Assembly: GCF_001766235.1 (NCBI RefSeq)
Contig: NZ_CP015164.1
Span: forward strand, 1,082,501-1,146,500
Direction: 5' to 3'
Source: Acetobacter ascendens
GTDB lineage: Bacteria > Pseudomonadota > Alphaproteobacteria > Acetobacterales > Acetobacteraceae
Length of the DNA: 64,000 nt
Every line of letters begins with the position of its first letter. Position 1 is the stretch's first letter. Shown here piece by piece: positions 27,494-36,598 of the stretch. The position numbers and the translations under genes are program-made. Below the pieces are notes generated by a model. It saw only the letters and a list, made by a program, of their open reading frames with translations, did no database searches and had not been told where the DNA came from.

Positions 27494-28990
27494 TTAGAAA
27501 GCCCATGTTGCATCACAACTGAACCAGAGCATGTTGTTTGTGCCGTTATTAACGGTTGGGTTTTGCACGGTGCCGGCTTGGTTGAACGGATGCGTGCCGT
27601 TAAGGGATTTATCCAGCCGGATTTCAGGCCGGATGGTAAAGCCACCCAGAGCCAGCTTCTTGTTCACGAACTCTGGCCGGTAGGAGACACCCAGCGTCAG
27701 TTCGCCATAGGTTGTGGGCAGAGCGTTGTAATAGGGAAATGGCTGGTTGCTGAGTGCTTGCGTGAGGGAGTTGAAGCTGGAATATTCCGTAATCACCCCA
27801 CCCGTGTTGTCACGGAAGATTTCACCTCGCGCATTGAATGTCAGCCAGGGGTGGATGTCGTAGGAAAAGTAGGTTGTGACCCCATAGGCATCATCGCGCA
27901 GGGAATCATCGTGCAGATAGGTGCCATCTACGGAGACGGTCATCTTATCATTGATATGATACGTGGCCATAACGTCCGCATTATACTGCATGAGGCTGTT
28001 AGCCTGCTTGCCAATACCCGCACTCACCCACCCTGTGGGAGAGACAATGGTGCGGCCATTGTTGCCCTGTGGCCCAAAGTGCCCGATGGCATGCACATCC
28101 AGCTTGCCATCCATCAGCTTGTTCCATGCCAGACCAAAATAGCCCTTGGGCTTGTTGTTGTTGCCAGAAGCGCCAAAGGTTGTGGAGTTGCCCGCATCTA
28201 CCCCCAAAATCCAGTCCATGTGGCGTGTCAGATGCATGGTGGCCAGAATACCCACTGTCTGAAACGGCACGATATAATCTGATGCGTAGTTGTAGGTATA
28301 GAATGGTCGTGCCAGAGCGGGCGTGCCTTCCGCGCCCATAATGCCGTACATCTGGCCGATCTGCACATCAATGCCGCGCTTGAAGATCCACGGCAAATGC
28401 ACATCCAGATGCGCCTGTGTGGGTGCCCACTGATACAGACCGTGCAAGGAGCCAGAACCCATGCCGATTGTGGGGTCAAACCGTGCATCGGAACCATACA
28501 TGGCTTCGAGCACAAAGCCGATGCCATACCCACTGCCCACCGATGTGACAGGGTGAGACAAAGAGCCAATGATCTGGTTCAGCGTGACCGTATTGGCGCG
28601 ATCTGAATAATACTGCGCAAAGTTGCGGCCAGAGCGTGTCCAGGGGTTGCCTGAAATCCCCGCTTCAATAGAGACATGCCCCTCTAGCCCTTCCCAGTAT
28701 GTGGGGGTATGGCCGGGTTTGACATGGAACAGATTGCCCGCCTTAGGCTTCATGGCCTCTTCCTCTTCAGAAAGAGAGGTGGCGGGCGGTTCTTCCCCAT
28801 CTGTTGGCGTGCCCGCACCCTTTTCTGCCTCTTCGGGCTTGAGGGTTTTGGCTATGTCTCCCACCTGAACCTGAGCAGGCGCAGATGTTTGTGCATGGGC
28901 TGTTGGCGTACCTGTTTCACACAAAAATGCAGCGCAACATGATAGCAATACAAATTTGAAGGCACTTCGATCGGTCAGGGTCTGTCGCAT
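27494..28990 (-). CDS. Outer-membrane beta-barrel porin, BBP2 (OmpL-like) family
   Basis: 498 aa. Signal peptide (FKFVLLSCCAAFLCETGTPT, cut after AHA), a low-complexity acidic linker rich in E and P (residues about 40-85), then a barrel starting near GLEGHVSIEAGISGNP with many aromatic strands and a terminal phenylalanine (WFSCDATWAF). The repeated tripartite pattern (IGQMYGIMGAEG, HMDWILGVDAGN) matches the putative beta-barrel porin-2 family. Substrate unknown. Transcribed in the same direction as gcd with 341 bp between, so it probably has its own promoter. Confidence 0.75.
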   Translation of the reverse strand: MRQTLTDRSAFKFVLLSCCAAFLCETGTPTAHAQTSAPAQVQVGDIAKTLKPEEAEKGAGTPTDGEEPPATSLSEEEEAMKPKAGNLFHVKPGHTPTYWEGLEGHVSIEAGISGNPWTRSGRNFAQYYSDRANTVTLNQIIGSLSHPVTSVGSGYGIGFVLEAMYGSDARFDPTIGMGSGSLHGLYQWAPTQAHLDVHLPWIFKRGIDVQIGQMYGIMGAEGTPALARPFYTYNYASDYIVPFQTVGILATMHLTRHMDWILGVDAGNSTTFGASGNNNKPKGYFGLAWNKLMDGKLDVHAIGHFGPQGNNGRTIVSPTGWVSAGIGKQANSLMQYNADVMATYHINDKMTVSVDGTYLHDDSLRDDAYGVTTYFSYDIHPWLTFNARGEIFRDNTGGVITEYSSFNSLTQALSNQPFPYYNALPTTYGELTLGVSYRPEFVNKKLALGGFTIRPEIRLDKSLNGTHPFNQAGTVQNPTVNNGTNNMLWFSCDATWAF

Positions 28991-29579
28991 GTATCACTTC
29001 TCTTGCGCATCAGAAATAGTGACGAACACGAAACGTATTGATCTGCACTTACCTCCAGCCAAACACCAAAAGTATCAAGCTGCATGATGCCTTCACCATA
29101 ATTGCAAAACCAATACGTACGTTTCGAATTAGCAATAATATACCGTGCGCAAAATGGCAATCCTCTAGCCACAAAATAAACACAGCTTTTGGCACAATCC
29201 GCTCTGCTGAAAGCTTCTCTTCTCTTTCTGACATTTAAATATTGCACCCACGACCCAAGACGGCAGGCAACCTCACCCAACCTATCGCGTTGGTTGCGTA
29301 GCTTTTGTAGGCAGCATGCAACTAAGGTATTTGAAAATATTTTCAATATTTATTTAAATCTTCAACTATTAAAAAATATGGAATATTTATATGATTTAGA
29401 AATATCTATACTTATGATATTACTTGGTTATATTACCCATATGTGGGCTGTTGTGATTTATCGCAAACCCGTGCACATGCAACATACCCCCACCCACTGA
29501 TATGCAAAATTTGCATACCATCCCAGTTTTCGATTACAAAGGATCATTCTTCAACAATAAGGGACGGAACGACACAGCA
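28991..29579. other. Divergent intergenic region
   Basis: About 590 bp between the BBP2 porin (-) and the antiporter (+). The right half is AT-rich (29330-29450). Short open frames on both strands (28975-29346 -, 29189-29500 +) have no ribosome site or family features. It must contain the promoters of both genes; none is clear enough to mark. Confidence 0.5.
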
Positions 29580-30773
29580 ATGACATCGCTTTTCACAGAT
29601 GCCACAATTTTTGTTTTCCTTCCTTGGGTGCTGTGGCGCCTTCTGAATAAAGCACTGCCTATTGTTGTATTGCCTATTCTTATTGGCATTCTGCTGGCTG
29701 TATGGCACGCCCCCATTAAAGAGATGGGCATTCCTTCTTCTTATGGTGATACCATTGGATGGGTTGCCGTATTGGTGCTGGCGTTTACCGCTGGCTTGGA
29801 AATGTGGCAGCACCCAGAGGGTGATACATCTGCCCATGCTATTGCTTCCCCTTCCTTGGGCCGCCTGTTAGCCGGCGCTGGTGTTGCTTTAGGTATTCCG
29901 TTCTTGGTGGGATCCTTCTTGGCATACACCTGCTTTCTGCCTTTGCACGGATGGCAAGCTCCTCTGGCCTCACCTCTTATTGCTGCGGCTTCTATCGGTT
30001 TGTGCATTTCCGTAAGCGCACTACCGGTTCTGATTGGTGTTGTGAGAGAACTTGATGCCCCCCAGCGCCCGTTGGGGCAGTTAGCGCTTAAACTGGCTGT
30101 GGTAGATGATGCTGCCTTATGGGTTGGCCTTGCTGTTTTACAGTTTGCTCATAGAGGCACCACTGCCCTCCATGGTTGGACTGGGCTGGAGTTTCTGGCC
30201 ATTGCATTACTGGCCGGACTGGCGGCGGCAGGTAATTGGGCCTCTCGCCATTTCCGTCATCCTCCTGCATGGGTTATCTGGGTGACTGTTCCGATTTATC
30301 TGGCTGCCGGATCATGGGCCAGCAAGCAGCTTGGATTGCATGAGTTGATCGGCGCATACTTTGCCGGTGCAATCATGCCGCCCAGTTGGGTGAGACGCCT
30401 TCCCATAGAACAAGTTGGAACGTTTGCCCTTATCTGGCTGGCCCCAATGTTCTTTGGCCACAGCGGCCTGCACATAAATGGAGATGCCCTAACATGGCCC
30501 TCTATTATTGCCTCTTTTGCGTTAGTTGGCATTTCCATTCTTAGCAAGATTGGCGCGGTTTATGTGTTTCCACCTGCTCCGGGGCTTAAACCCAGACAGG
30601 CCTTGGGCATTGGGGCGTTGCTACAATGCAAAGGGCTTATGGAAATTGTTGCCGCCACTATTCTGCATGAACAGGGCATATTGTCTGACTTTGCCTTTGC
30701 ATCTTTGATGGTGCTGGCAGTTGTTTCCACCGTATTAACCGGGCCACTCTTCCGCTTTCTGGCCCCACGTTAA
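29580..30773 (+). CDS. Cation:proton antiporter, CPA2-like
   Basis: An inner-membrane protein, 397 aa with about 12 hydrophobic helices (VFLPWVLWRLLNKALPIVVL, then GWVAVLVLAFTAGLEMW near residue 60, KLAVVDDAALWVGLAVLQF near 175). The paired acidic residues in the VVDDAALW helix are at the position of the ion-binding aspartates of CPA antiporters. It exchanges sodium or potassium for protons. No nucleotide-binding domain is attached. The ATG at 29580 begins the first helix and has AAGGGACGG about 12 nt upstream; a longer frame from 29502 adds only polar residues. Confidence 0.8.
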   Translation: MTSLFTDATIFVFLPWVLWRLLNKALPIVVLPILIGILLAVWHAPIKEMGIPSSYGDTIGWVAVLVLAFTAGLEMWQHPEGDTSAHAIASPSLGRLLAGAGVALGIPFLVGSFLAYTCFLPLHGWQAPLASPLIAAASIGLCISVSALPVLIGVVRELDAPQRPLGQLALKLAVVDDAALWVGLAVLQFAHRGTTALHGWTGLEFLAIALLAGLAAAGNWASRHFRHPPAWVIWVTVPIYLAAGSWASKQLGLHELIGAYFAGAIMPPSWVRRLPIEQVGTFALIWLAPMFFGHSGLHINGDALTWPSIIASFALVGISILSKIGAVYVFPPAPGLKPRQALGIGALLQCKGLMEIVAATILHEQGILSDFAFASLMVLAVVSTVLTGPLFRFLAPR

Positions 30774-30815
30774 ACCACTACAGTTTACGGCACAGTCTAA
30801 AACTACAAAAACATG

Positions 30816-30857
30816 CTGCGGGTATATATAGTATTACATCACTATATATACCCGCAG
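30816..30857. terminator. Strong hairpin between convergent antiporter and PepSY genes
   Basis: A perfect 17-bp stem (816-832 with 841-857 of this kilobase) with an 8-nt loop. On the - strand it is followed by GCATGTTTTTGTAGTTTT, giving a terminator for the PepSY operon. On the + strand it may protect the 3' end of the antiporter message. Confidence 0.75.
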
Positions 30858-30867
30858 ATGAACAAAC

Positions 30868-32319
30868 CTAAAATACAAAATATTGGCAAACATATATCAA
30901 GGGAATGGCAAGAGTTGTTATTGCTGCGCATATTCCCAGTACACGTATGCGCGCTGTATCTGACACCACAAAAGAGGCCCCAAGACAGATACAAAAAATA
31001 GCATAATAAAGAAGGCTAACGCTTAAATAGCTTCTGAAATAAGGCGTAAGAAGCGCTGTGCTGATCAGAACAGAAATACCGGAAATACAGCCAAAAACAC
31101 TGCCGTATGTTAAGCACGTAAGAAACTTTGTGCCCGTACCGGGTTCCGTTGCTCCGTTTTTCTGCTCTTTTCTATACCGCGATATCAACCATAATCTGTT
31201 GCCTGAATAGAAAAGAAAAGCCCCTATAAAGCCGAGTATTAAATATCCAAATTTAACTACATTTCCCCCAAAACTTCCAAAATGCAGTGCAAAAAAAGTG
31301 GTTAAAATACTAAAAGGTGCAGATTGGAGGCCAGGCATATACTCTGTAGAAAGTATTTTTCCAGAAACAGGGGCAAGCTCTGCAAGGCCGCCAGCCGGAC
31401 CACGCATCATATAATGCTCATCATGCCCGATGACGTATAAAGTCTGTTTCGCTTTATCTGTTGAGGCATAATTTAATACATCTGGCACAAAACCCGGAGC
31501 CTGTTTTTGCAAAGCCTGTAAGATCTCTGCCGGAGCAAGAGACATGGTTGAAGTATGCACAACAGGCTGATGGTTCATATTTTTTGTATGTAAATGCCTA
31601 TCATGAATAGCCGCCGGGGCCGAAAACATCATGGTTTGCACATTATGGATCACGCCATGATAAGCAAAAAGCACAGATGAAAGAGCAATAACCACATGAA
31701 AAGGCAGGCTGAAGACACCAAGAAGATTATGAATATCCAGCCATTTCTTCCATGCTCCCTTGATAAGCCGTAAGGCAAAGAGATTTTTTGCCAGCATAGG
31801 CAAAAATACAATCACACCAGATACCAGCGCAACGGCATATAACAGCGCAATAATACCCATGAACCACCTGCTGTAAGGCATAAAAACGGGTAGCCCCACA
31901 TTTTCATGTAGCTCATCTATAAAATGTGCCACTTCAGATGGTTTGTGTTTGACCGTGACCAAATGCCCTTCTGCATCAAGCGAGGCGGCCATCATATCCA
32001 CAGGTCCAGCATGTCTTTGCCCTGGTATTACTGGCCACATCAGCCTGGCCGGCAAAGAAACTGTAGGGGAAAGCACAACCGTATATTCTTGCTGTGCCTC
32101 CGGGTAAGCTGCGAATGCTTTTTGCATCAGATCTGGCACCTGCTGTACGGTTACAGGTGCCGGCAAAGCCACAGGTTTTGTAAGCCAGTTTTGAAGCGGC
32201 ACTTCAAAAACACTGATGCCCCCAGCATAAAAGGCTACAAAAAGAAATACCCCCGCTAGAATACCCACCCAACTATGGATATCCCGATACATTTGTACAA
32301 TATCTGTGCGTATTTTCAT
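30868..32319 (-). CDS. PepSY-associated transmembrane protein (iron-uptake linked)
   Basis: 483 aa inner-membrane protein with the PepSY_TM layout: MYRDIHSWVGILAGVFLFVAF as helix 1, a periplasmic domain, GIIALLYAVALVSGVIVFLP, then KKWLDIHNLLGVFSLPFHVV with conserved His residues and several C-terminal helices. Conserved histidines (IHSW, DIHN, FHVV, ALHFGS) are candidate haem ligands. Members often accompany siderophore receptors and are thought to act as reductases. The ATG at 32319 is chosen because it overlaps the preceding stop as ATGA, giving a coupled three-gene operon. Confidence 0.82.
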   Translation of the reverse strand: MKIRTDIVQMYRDIHSWVGILAGVFLFVAFYAGGISVFEVPLQNWLTKPVALPAPVTVQQVPDLMQKAFAAYPEAQQEYTVVLSPTVSLPARLMWPVIPGQRHAGPVDMMAASLDAEGHLVTVKHKPSEVAHFIDELHENVGLPVFMPYSRWFMGIIALLYAVALVSGVIVFLPMLAKNLFALRLIKGAWKKWLDIHNLLGVFSLPFHVVIALSSVLFAYHGVIHNVQTMMFSAPAAIHDRHLHTKNMNHQPVVHTSTMSLAPAEILQALQKQAPGFVPDVLNYASTDKAKQTLYVIGHDEHYMMRGPAGGLAELAPVSGKILSTEYMPGLQSAPFSILTTFFALHFGSFGGNVVKFGYLILGFIGAFLFYSGNRLWLISRYRKEQKNGATEPGTGTKFLTCLTYGSVFGCISGISVLISTALLTPYFRSYLSVSLLYYAIFCICLGASFVVSDTARIRVLGICAAITTLAIPLIYVCQYFVF

Positions 32320-32612
32320 GCCTGTAGGGCCTTTAAAATAAAAAACAGGCCCCAAACACATAAGGCAGAAATAGACAGATAATTCCAGGCTCGCTTGCCA
32401 TTAGAAAACAAAAAGCAGGTTGGTAAAATAATACACCACAGCAAAACCGTAAGCCACGTTAAAAACTGAGCAGATGCTGTTCTTGGGTCACTATCTGCAT
32501 GAGAGAGAACGCCGATAATACCCACAAGGCCGAATGTAAGTATATTACCCGGCAAAACAGCGGCACTAACTTTGGTAAACCAGTTCTGGCTTGTGTAAGT
32601 ATATTTACGCAT
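32316..32612 (-). CDS. Small membrane protein, DUF3649-like
   Basis: 98 aa with three hydrophobic segments (VLPGNILTFGLVGIIGVL, FLTWLTVLLWCIILPTCFLF, YLSISALCVWGLFFILKAL). Size, topology and position between a DUF3325-type gene and a PepSY protein match the DUF3649 family of iron-uptake operons. The ATG at 32612 starts 5 nt after the upstream stop, with AAGG inside the preceding gene as ribosome site; a longer frame to 32756 overlaps the upstream gene. Function unknown. Confidence 0.6.
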   Translation of the reverse strand: MRKYTYTSQNWFTKVSAAVLPGNILTFGLVGIIGVLSHADSDPRTASAQFLTWLTVLLWCIILPTCFLFSNGKRAWNYLSISALCVWGLFFILKALQA

Positions 32613-32617
32613 AACGC

Positions 32618-32890
32618 TTACCGTTGCCTTAGCAAAGCAACAGTAAATGGAAAAAGAAGCCATACAAGCATCATCAACAGCATTTGCATGAATAACGCAG
32701 TTATTGTACTTTTGATCTGCCAAAGACAGCAGAAAGATAGCAGCTGCTCCCCCCACCCTATCATTCTGAACAAACCTTTTGAGCGAACAGGGGCTGTAAA
32801 TATATATTGATTACGAGACGTAGCATAAAGCATACAGCACCCAGAAACAGTGGCTCCTGTTGCAATCCACATCATGTATTCAGGCAACAT
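32618..32890 (-). CDS. Small membrane protein, DUF3325-like
   Basis: 90 aa, hydrophobic at both ends (MWIATGATVSGCCMLYA; LFMQMLLMMLVWLLFPFTV) with a basic middle (RSKGLFRMIGWGEQ). First gene of the iron-linked trio. GGGGGGAAG sits 2 nt before the ATG region, a strong ribosome site. The 340 bp upstream carry a Fur-box-like sequence. Family assignment rests on size and context. Confidence 0.6.
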   Translation of the reverse strand: MLPEYMMWIATGATVSGCCMLYATSRNQYIFTAPVRSKGLFRMIGWGEQLLSFCCLWQIKSTITALFMQMLLMMLVWLLFPFTVALLRQR

Positions 32891-33037
32891 GCTTCCCCCC
32901 GATGTTGCGTTCGGACAGAAAAGATTTGCTCATACTCTCCCCGTGCATGTGTTTGTATAAAGCCATGAACCTCATGTGGAAAAGCCGCGCTATCTTTCAG
33001 AAAAGTTAAAGTAGAACTTATTGCACAAATACATTAT

Positions 33038-33056
33038 TAAGAATCATTATCAACAT
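33038..33056 (-). promoter_or_regulatory. Fur-box-like site
   Basis: The - strand reads GATAATGATTCTTAATA, matching the first half of the Fur consensus (GATAATGATAATCATTATC) at 9-10 consecutive positions. It lies about 150 bp upstream of the DUF3325-type gene and about 175 bp upstream of the divergent + strand gene. The remaining sequence of 32891-33230 shows no gene. Confidence 0.5.
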
Positions 33057-33460
33057 AATTTTTTACAGCTATATCTTGCTCTGCCCTTCACCGCGCAATC
33101 ATACAATCCTTTTAACGCTTTCCGCCTGCCCTGTTCTCAGGCCATGGCAGGGTATCTTTGATAATCTTGCAAATGCCGTATCAAAGTCCCAAATTTTAGT
33201 GTCAAGATTATGCCAAAAGGATGCATTTCCGTGAGCCTTATTAAAAAATGTATATTCCCTACTCTAAAAACCACCGCCATTGGCCTGACAGCAGCATGGA
33301 CAGCCATGGCTGCGTGTAGCAAAAGCAAGGAACTGGATGGCCAAGAAAAATCCGTTCATTTGGCCACAATGGGTTCTGCCGGGTTGGTAGGCATTCTGGG
33401 TTTTTGCCTTTTGCGTAAGGATGGATGGGGCAAAACATATCGCCCTTGGTTAGGCCTTAG

Positions 33461-34871
33461 CACTACAGTTGCATTTTGTGTCGTGAGTGAGCGCGGATAG
33501 CGCTGACCTGATGCGTTCGTCGAAAGACGGACCATCTGAGGATGTGAGGGACGGGTAGTCTGCGTTGTGCAAGTTTTACGACGAGGCGCCTGATTTCCTG
33601 AATGGACCAGCGGACGACGATTATCGTGTTCTGCGTTGTGTTTTTTTCGGTTTCAATGAGTTTGCCTGATACCGGACACTTGCCATGACGGCATAGGCCA
33701 GCATGACCAGAGAGACATGCCGATGCCAACCATGCCAGGAGCGGGTCTCGTTATGATCAAGACCAAATTCGTTTTTGGCCGTCTCGAAACATTCTTCGAT
33801 CCTCCAGCGCGTCCCTTCAACGTTCACGAGTTCCTGCGTGGTTGTCCCTTTCGGGCTCCAGGTCGTAAAATAGGCAAGGTCCCCGTCAGAGATGTTTCGG
33901 CGGATCAACAGGCCACGTGTCCATGGTCCGGCTATAGGGCTGTCAAATTCTTCAGCATCCAGATCAGCAAGCGGAAGATACGCCCAGTCATAAAGTCGCT
34001 CACCTTTTGTGCCGTGCCCCGCTGACAGACGACGCCAGGCCTGGTCTGGCAGTCCTGCTGCAATATCTTTCGCCTCTCCGGCAATCAGCGGTTCCGTTGC
34101 CCATGATCCGAACCAGTGATTGCCCTTGACCCCAAGAACATATCCAATTCCTGCCCGGCGAAGCGTGCGTTCCACATCGCCGACGCCATACACGCTGTCT
34201 GCTGCAACCCAGCGGAAGGGCACACCGGCCTCAATACTCCGCTCAATCATCATCGAGGCTAACGCCGGTTTGGTTGCAAACACCACGTCATCGGGAACGT
34301 GGGCCTGCTTCAGGCGCTCACGGTTCGATGTCCAGTCTTTCGGGAGATACAGGGCGCGGTCCACAAAGGCATGGCCCCGCGCCGATACATAGGTGGCAAA
34401 TACACCAATCTGGCAGTTCGTGATCTTGCCGGCAGATCCCGTATACTGCCGCCCCACACCGCAGGACGCCTGACCCTTCTTCAGAAAACCGGTCTCATCG
34501 ATGACCAGCACGCCCTCTTCAGTGCCCAGATGCTCGATCACATAATCCCTAACGACATCACGAAGGGCATCGGCATCCCAGTGCCCGCGCCCCAGAAGCG
34601 CCTGCTGCCCCCATGGACCAGGATCTCCTGCGGCTTCCGCTCGCATCCATCCCGTCTTGCGTGGTTCATTGCCAATCAAAATATCAAGAAAAGCACAGGC
34701 TGAATCTACGACACGTTTTTGCGTGAACAGCGGCGCCATCCGATCCTTGGCGGACCGAAGCGAGCGCCCCCATAATTCTAGCGTCTCTTCAACAGACGCA
34801 CCGCCACTCATCATATCCTGAATCATGGTTACCCATAGATTCAGAACTCAACATAAAATGCAACTGTAGTG
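33461..34871 (-). mobile_element. IS701-family insertion sequence, IS1452-like
   Basis: Exactly 1411 bp, flanked by the 4-bp duplication TTAG (33457-33460 and 34872-34874 plus the G that follows the next element). The terminal repeats begin CACTACAGTTGCATTTT at both ends and diverge slightly inside. The YTAR-type target and the transposase identify the IS701 family. The length equals what I recall for IS1452, found in an Acetobacter pasteurianus alcohol dehydrogenase gene. Confidence 0.88.
33463..34826 (-). CDS. IS701-family transposase, C-terminus out of frame
   Basis: A DDE transposase: VLVIDETGF, RWVAADSVYG and WRIEECFETAKNEFGLDHNE provide D, D and E. The main frame stops at 33621 after 401 aa. 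The remaining conserved C-terminus (WSIQEIRRLVVKLAQRR) continues one base back and ends at 33463 inside the terminal repeat. The two frames meet at an A7 run (T7 on the + strand, 33641-33647), where a -1 slip would give 454 aa. This may be programmed slippage or a one-base indel. Confidence 0.8.
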
Positions 34872-34874
34872 TTA

Positions 34875-35779
34875 GAGCCCTTTTGGAAATTCACGGATGA
34901 GCGTTTCGGCGTAGCATGAGGCTTCCCATGGCGATGTGGATCATGGCCTCTGCGACGTCGATCCGCTGTTCGTAGTCCTTCACAAGGCGACGCCAGCGGA
35001 TCATCCAACCGAAGGTCCGTTCCACAACCCACCGACGCGGCAGGATTTCAAACCCTTTTGCTGTCTCTGACCGCCGGATGATCTCGACTGTGAAGTCGAG
35101 AAAAGTGGCCTTATCCATCAACTGGAGGCGGTCATAGGCTCCATCGACAAACAGGTGCTTCACCCAAGGCCAGCGTTTACGAATGGCATCAAGGATCATC
35201 TGTCCTCCTGCACTGTCCGAAATATCGGCTGTTGTCAGCTGGACCAGGAGAAGGCGGCCATCCGTATCAACTGCGATGTGACGTTTCCGACCGACGATCT
35301 TCTTGCCTGCGTCATAACCACGTGTCTTTGCGTGGGGTGCCTTGATACTCTGGCTATCAATGACACCACCCGATGGACTGGTTTCGCGTCCTGTCGCTTC
35401 ACGATCGAGCATCAGACAGACATCATGAATGGTCTGGAACAGGAAACGGCGCATCAGCCTGCGGAACCACCAGTAAACCGTTTGACATGGGCCAAAATGA
35501 ACCGGAAGCATCTCCCAACCGCAGCCTGAGCGCACGAGATAGCGCAGAGCATTGATGATCTCACGGAAATCGGTTGTCCGTTTCCGACCACGCCGGTTCG
35601 CAGGGGGCATCAGAGGCGCTATGCGCTCCCATTCCTCATCTGTCAGATCAGACGGATAGCGTTTCGTCTTGCGTGTAATTCCGGCCATGCGGCCTCGTTG
35701 TGCTGGCGTCCACATCCTGCCTTTGAATCACGCTCAAAACCTCTTGAAAACCTATCATAGCGAATTTCCAAAAGGGCTC
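34875..35779 (-). mobile_element. IS5-family (IS1031 group) insertion sequence, IS12528-like, copy A
   Basis: 905 bp with 18-bp terminal inverted repeats (GAGCCCTTTTGGAAATTC and its complement) and a 3-bp TTA duplication (34872-34874, 35780-35782). The element landed in the right-hand TTAG duplication of the IS1452-like element, so it is the younger of the two. The length matches IS12528 of Gluconobacter as I recall it. A second, interrupted copy is at 41653-45624. Confidence 0.9.
34891..35715 (-). CDS. IS5-family transposase (IS12528-like, copy A)
   Basis: 274 aa, intact. N-terminal DUF4096 domain (YPSDLTDEEWERIAPLMPPA, GCGWEMLPVHFGPCQTVYWW) and DDE core: GVIDSQSIKAPHAK, LFVDGAYDRLQLMDK and RRWVVERTFGWMIRWRRL. 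It starts with MWTPAQRGRMAG as in IS1031 relatives. It is the only complete copy in the window and could mobilise the interrupted one. Confidence 0.92.
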   Translation of the reverse strand: MWTPAQRGRMAGITRKTKRYPSDLTDEEWERIAPLMPPANRRGRKRTTDFREIINALRYLVRSGCGWEMLPVHFGPCQTVYWWFRRLMRRFLFQTIHDVCLMLDREATGRETSPSGGVIDSQSIKAPHAKTRGYDAGKKIVGRKRHIAVDTDGRLLLVQLTTADISDSAGGQMILDAIRKRWPWVKHLFVDGAYDRLQLMDKATFLDFTVEIIRRSETAKGFEILPRRWVVERTFGWMIRWRRLVKDYEQRIDVAEAMIHIAMGSLMLRRNAHP

Positions 35780-35943
35780 TTAGCCTTATTGCCAGCCACG
35801 GCATTGCCGGTGTACGCAGCCGTAAGGCTATTCAGCATCAGGATAAAAAAGATGCCGTGCAAAGCGGTATCTTGCAGGTTGTTATGATTATTCTGGCTGC
35901 TTGTGTATTTACCACAAAACCAAATAAGTAATTCTAGAACACA

Positions 35944-35978
35944 CCCCAATATCTTGCATTTATATCAAGATATTGGGG
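35944..35978. terminator. Hairpin between disrupted membrane gene and AI-2E gene
   Basis: A perfect 13-bp stem (CCCCAATATCTTG and complement) with a 9-nt loop, between two convergent genes. On the - strand it follows the AI-2E stop; on the + strand it follows the small membrane gene stop at 35931. T tracts are weak on both sides. Confidence 0.65.
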
Positions 35979-36598
35979 GCATAATTTGTTATTACACATC
36001 AAATCAGGATTCCTGATTACTTTCCATCCACTGTTTGATCAATGTATAGGTAATAGAAAGGATCATTGGCCCAACAAAAATACCGGCCAAACCCAAGGCA
36101 GCCAAGCCGCCAATAACGCCCATCATGATAAGAACCAACGGAACGTCTGCCTGTTTGCGGATCAGGTAGGGCCGCAACATGTTATCCAGAAAAATGGTTA
36201 AAAAAGTGATAGCAAGCAGCACAATTGCTGGCACCATTCCCTTATCAAAGTAAACCCAGATGACAGCCGGGAAAAGGGTAATACCGGGCCCGGCTTGCAA
36301 CAGACATGCCATAAAGGTAACGGCGGTAAGAATACTCGCCCAAGGCACACCAGTAAGATACATGCCACCGCCCCCCACCAGGCTTTCAACAATGGCGGTA
36401 AGAGTGACCCCCAATGCCACCCCCCTGATAGTACGCACAGCCAGCTCCAGCATCTCCTGCCCTCGCCTGCCTGATAGTGTCTCTACCAACCGTTCTGATG
36501 TCGACGCGGAAATCTCACGGAAGGGTTGTACATCGGGTTAGATTATGAAAAAGTCTATTTTGTGTAAAAGAAATTTTCGTAAGCTATAAGAAAACCCG

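Larger units (their letters stand above)
33231..35931 (+). pseudogene. Small membrane protein of unknown function, split by two insertion sequences
   Basis: The 5' part (33231-33460) and the 3' part (35784-35931) are separated by an IS1452-like and an IS12528-like element. Deleting both with one TTAG copy joins RPWLGLS to LIASHGIAGVRSRK in frame and yields 125 aa with hydrophobic segments (AIGLTAAWTAMAAC, LATMGSAGLVGILGFCLL, ILQVVMIILAACVF) and a lysine-rich end. I do not recognise the family. The GTG at 33231 is preferred to an ATG at 33210 because AAAAGGA lies 10 nt before it. It is followed by a strong hairpin. No longer functional as it stands. Confidence 0.75.

Noticed and set aside
28975..29500. 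Open frames of 103-123 aa on both strands
   Set aside because: Located in a divergent promoter region, no ribosome sites, composition unlike neighbouring genes.
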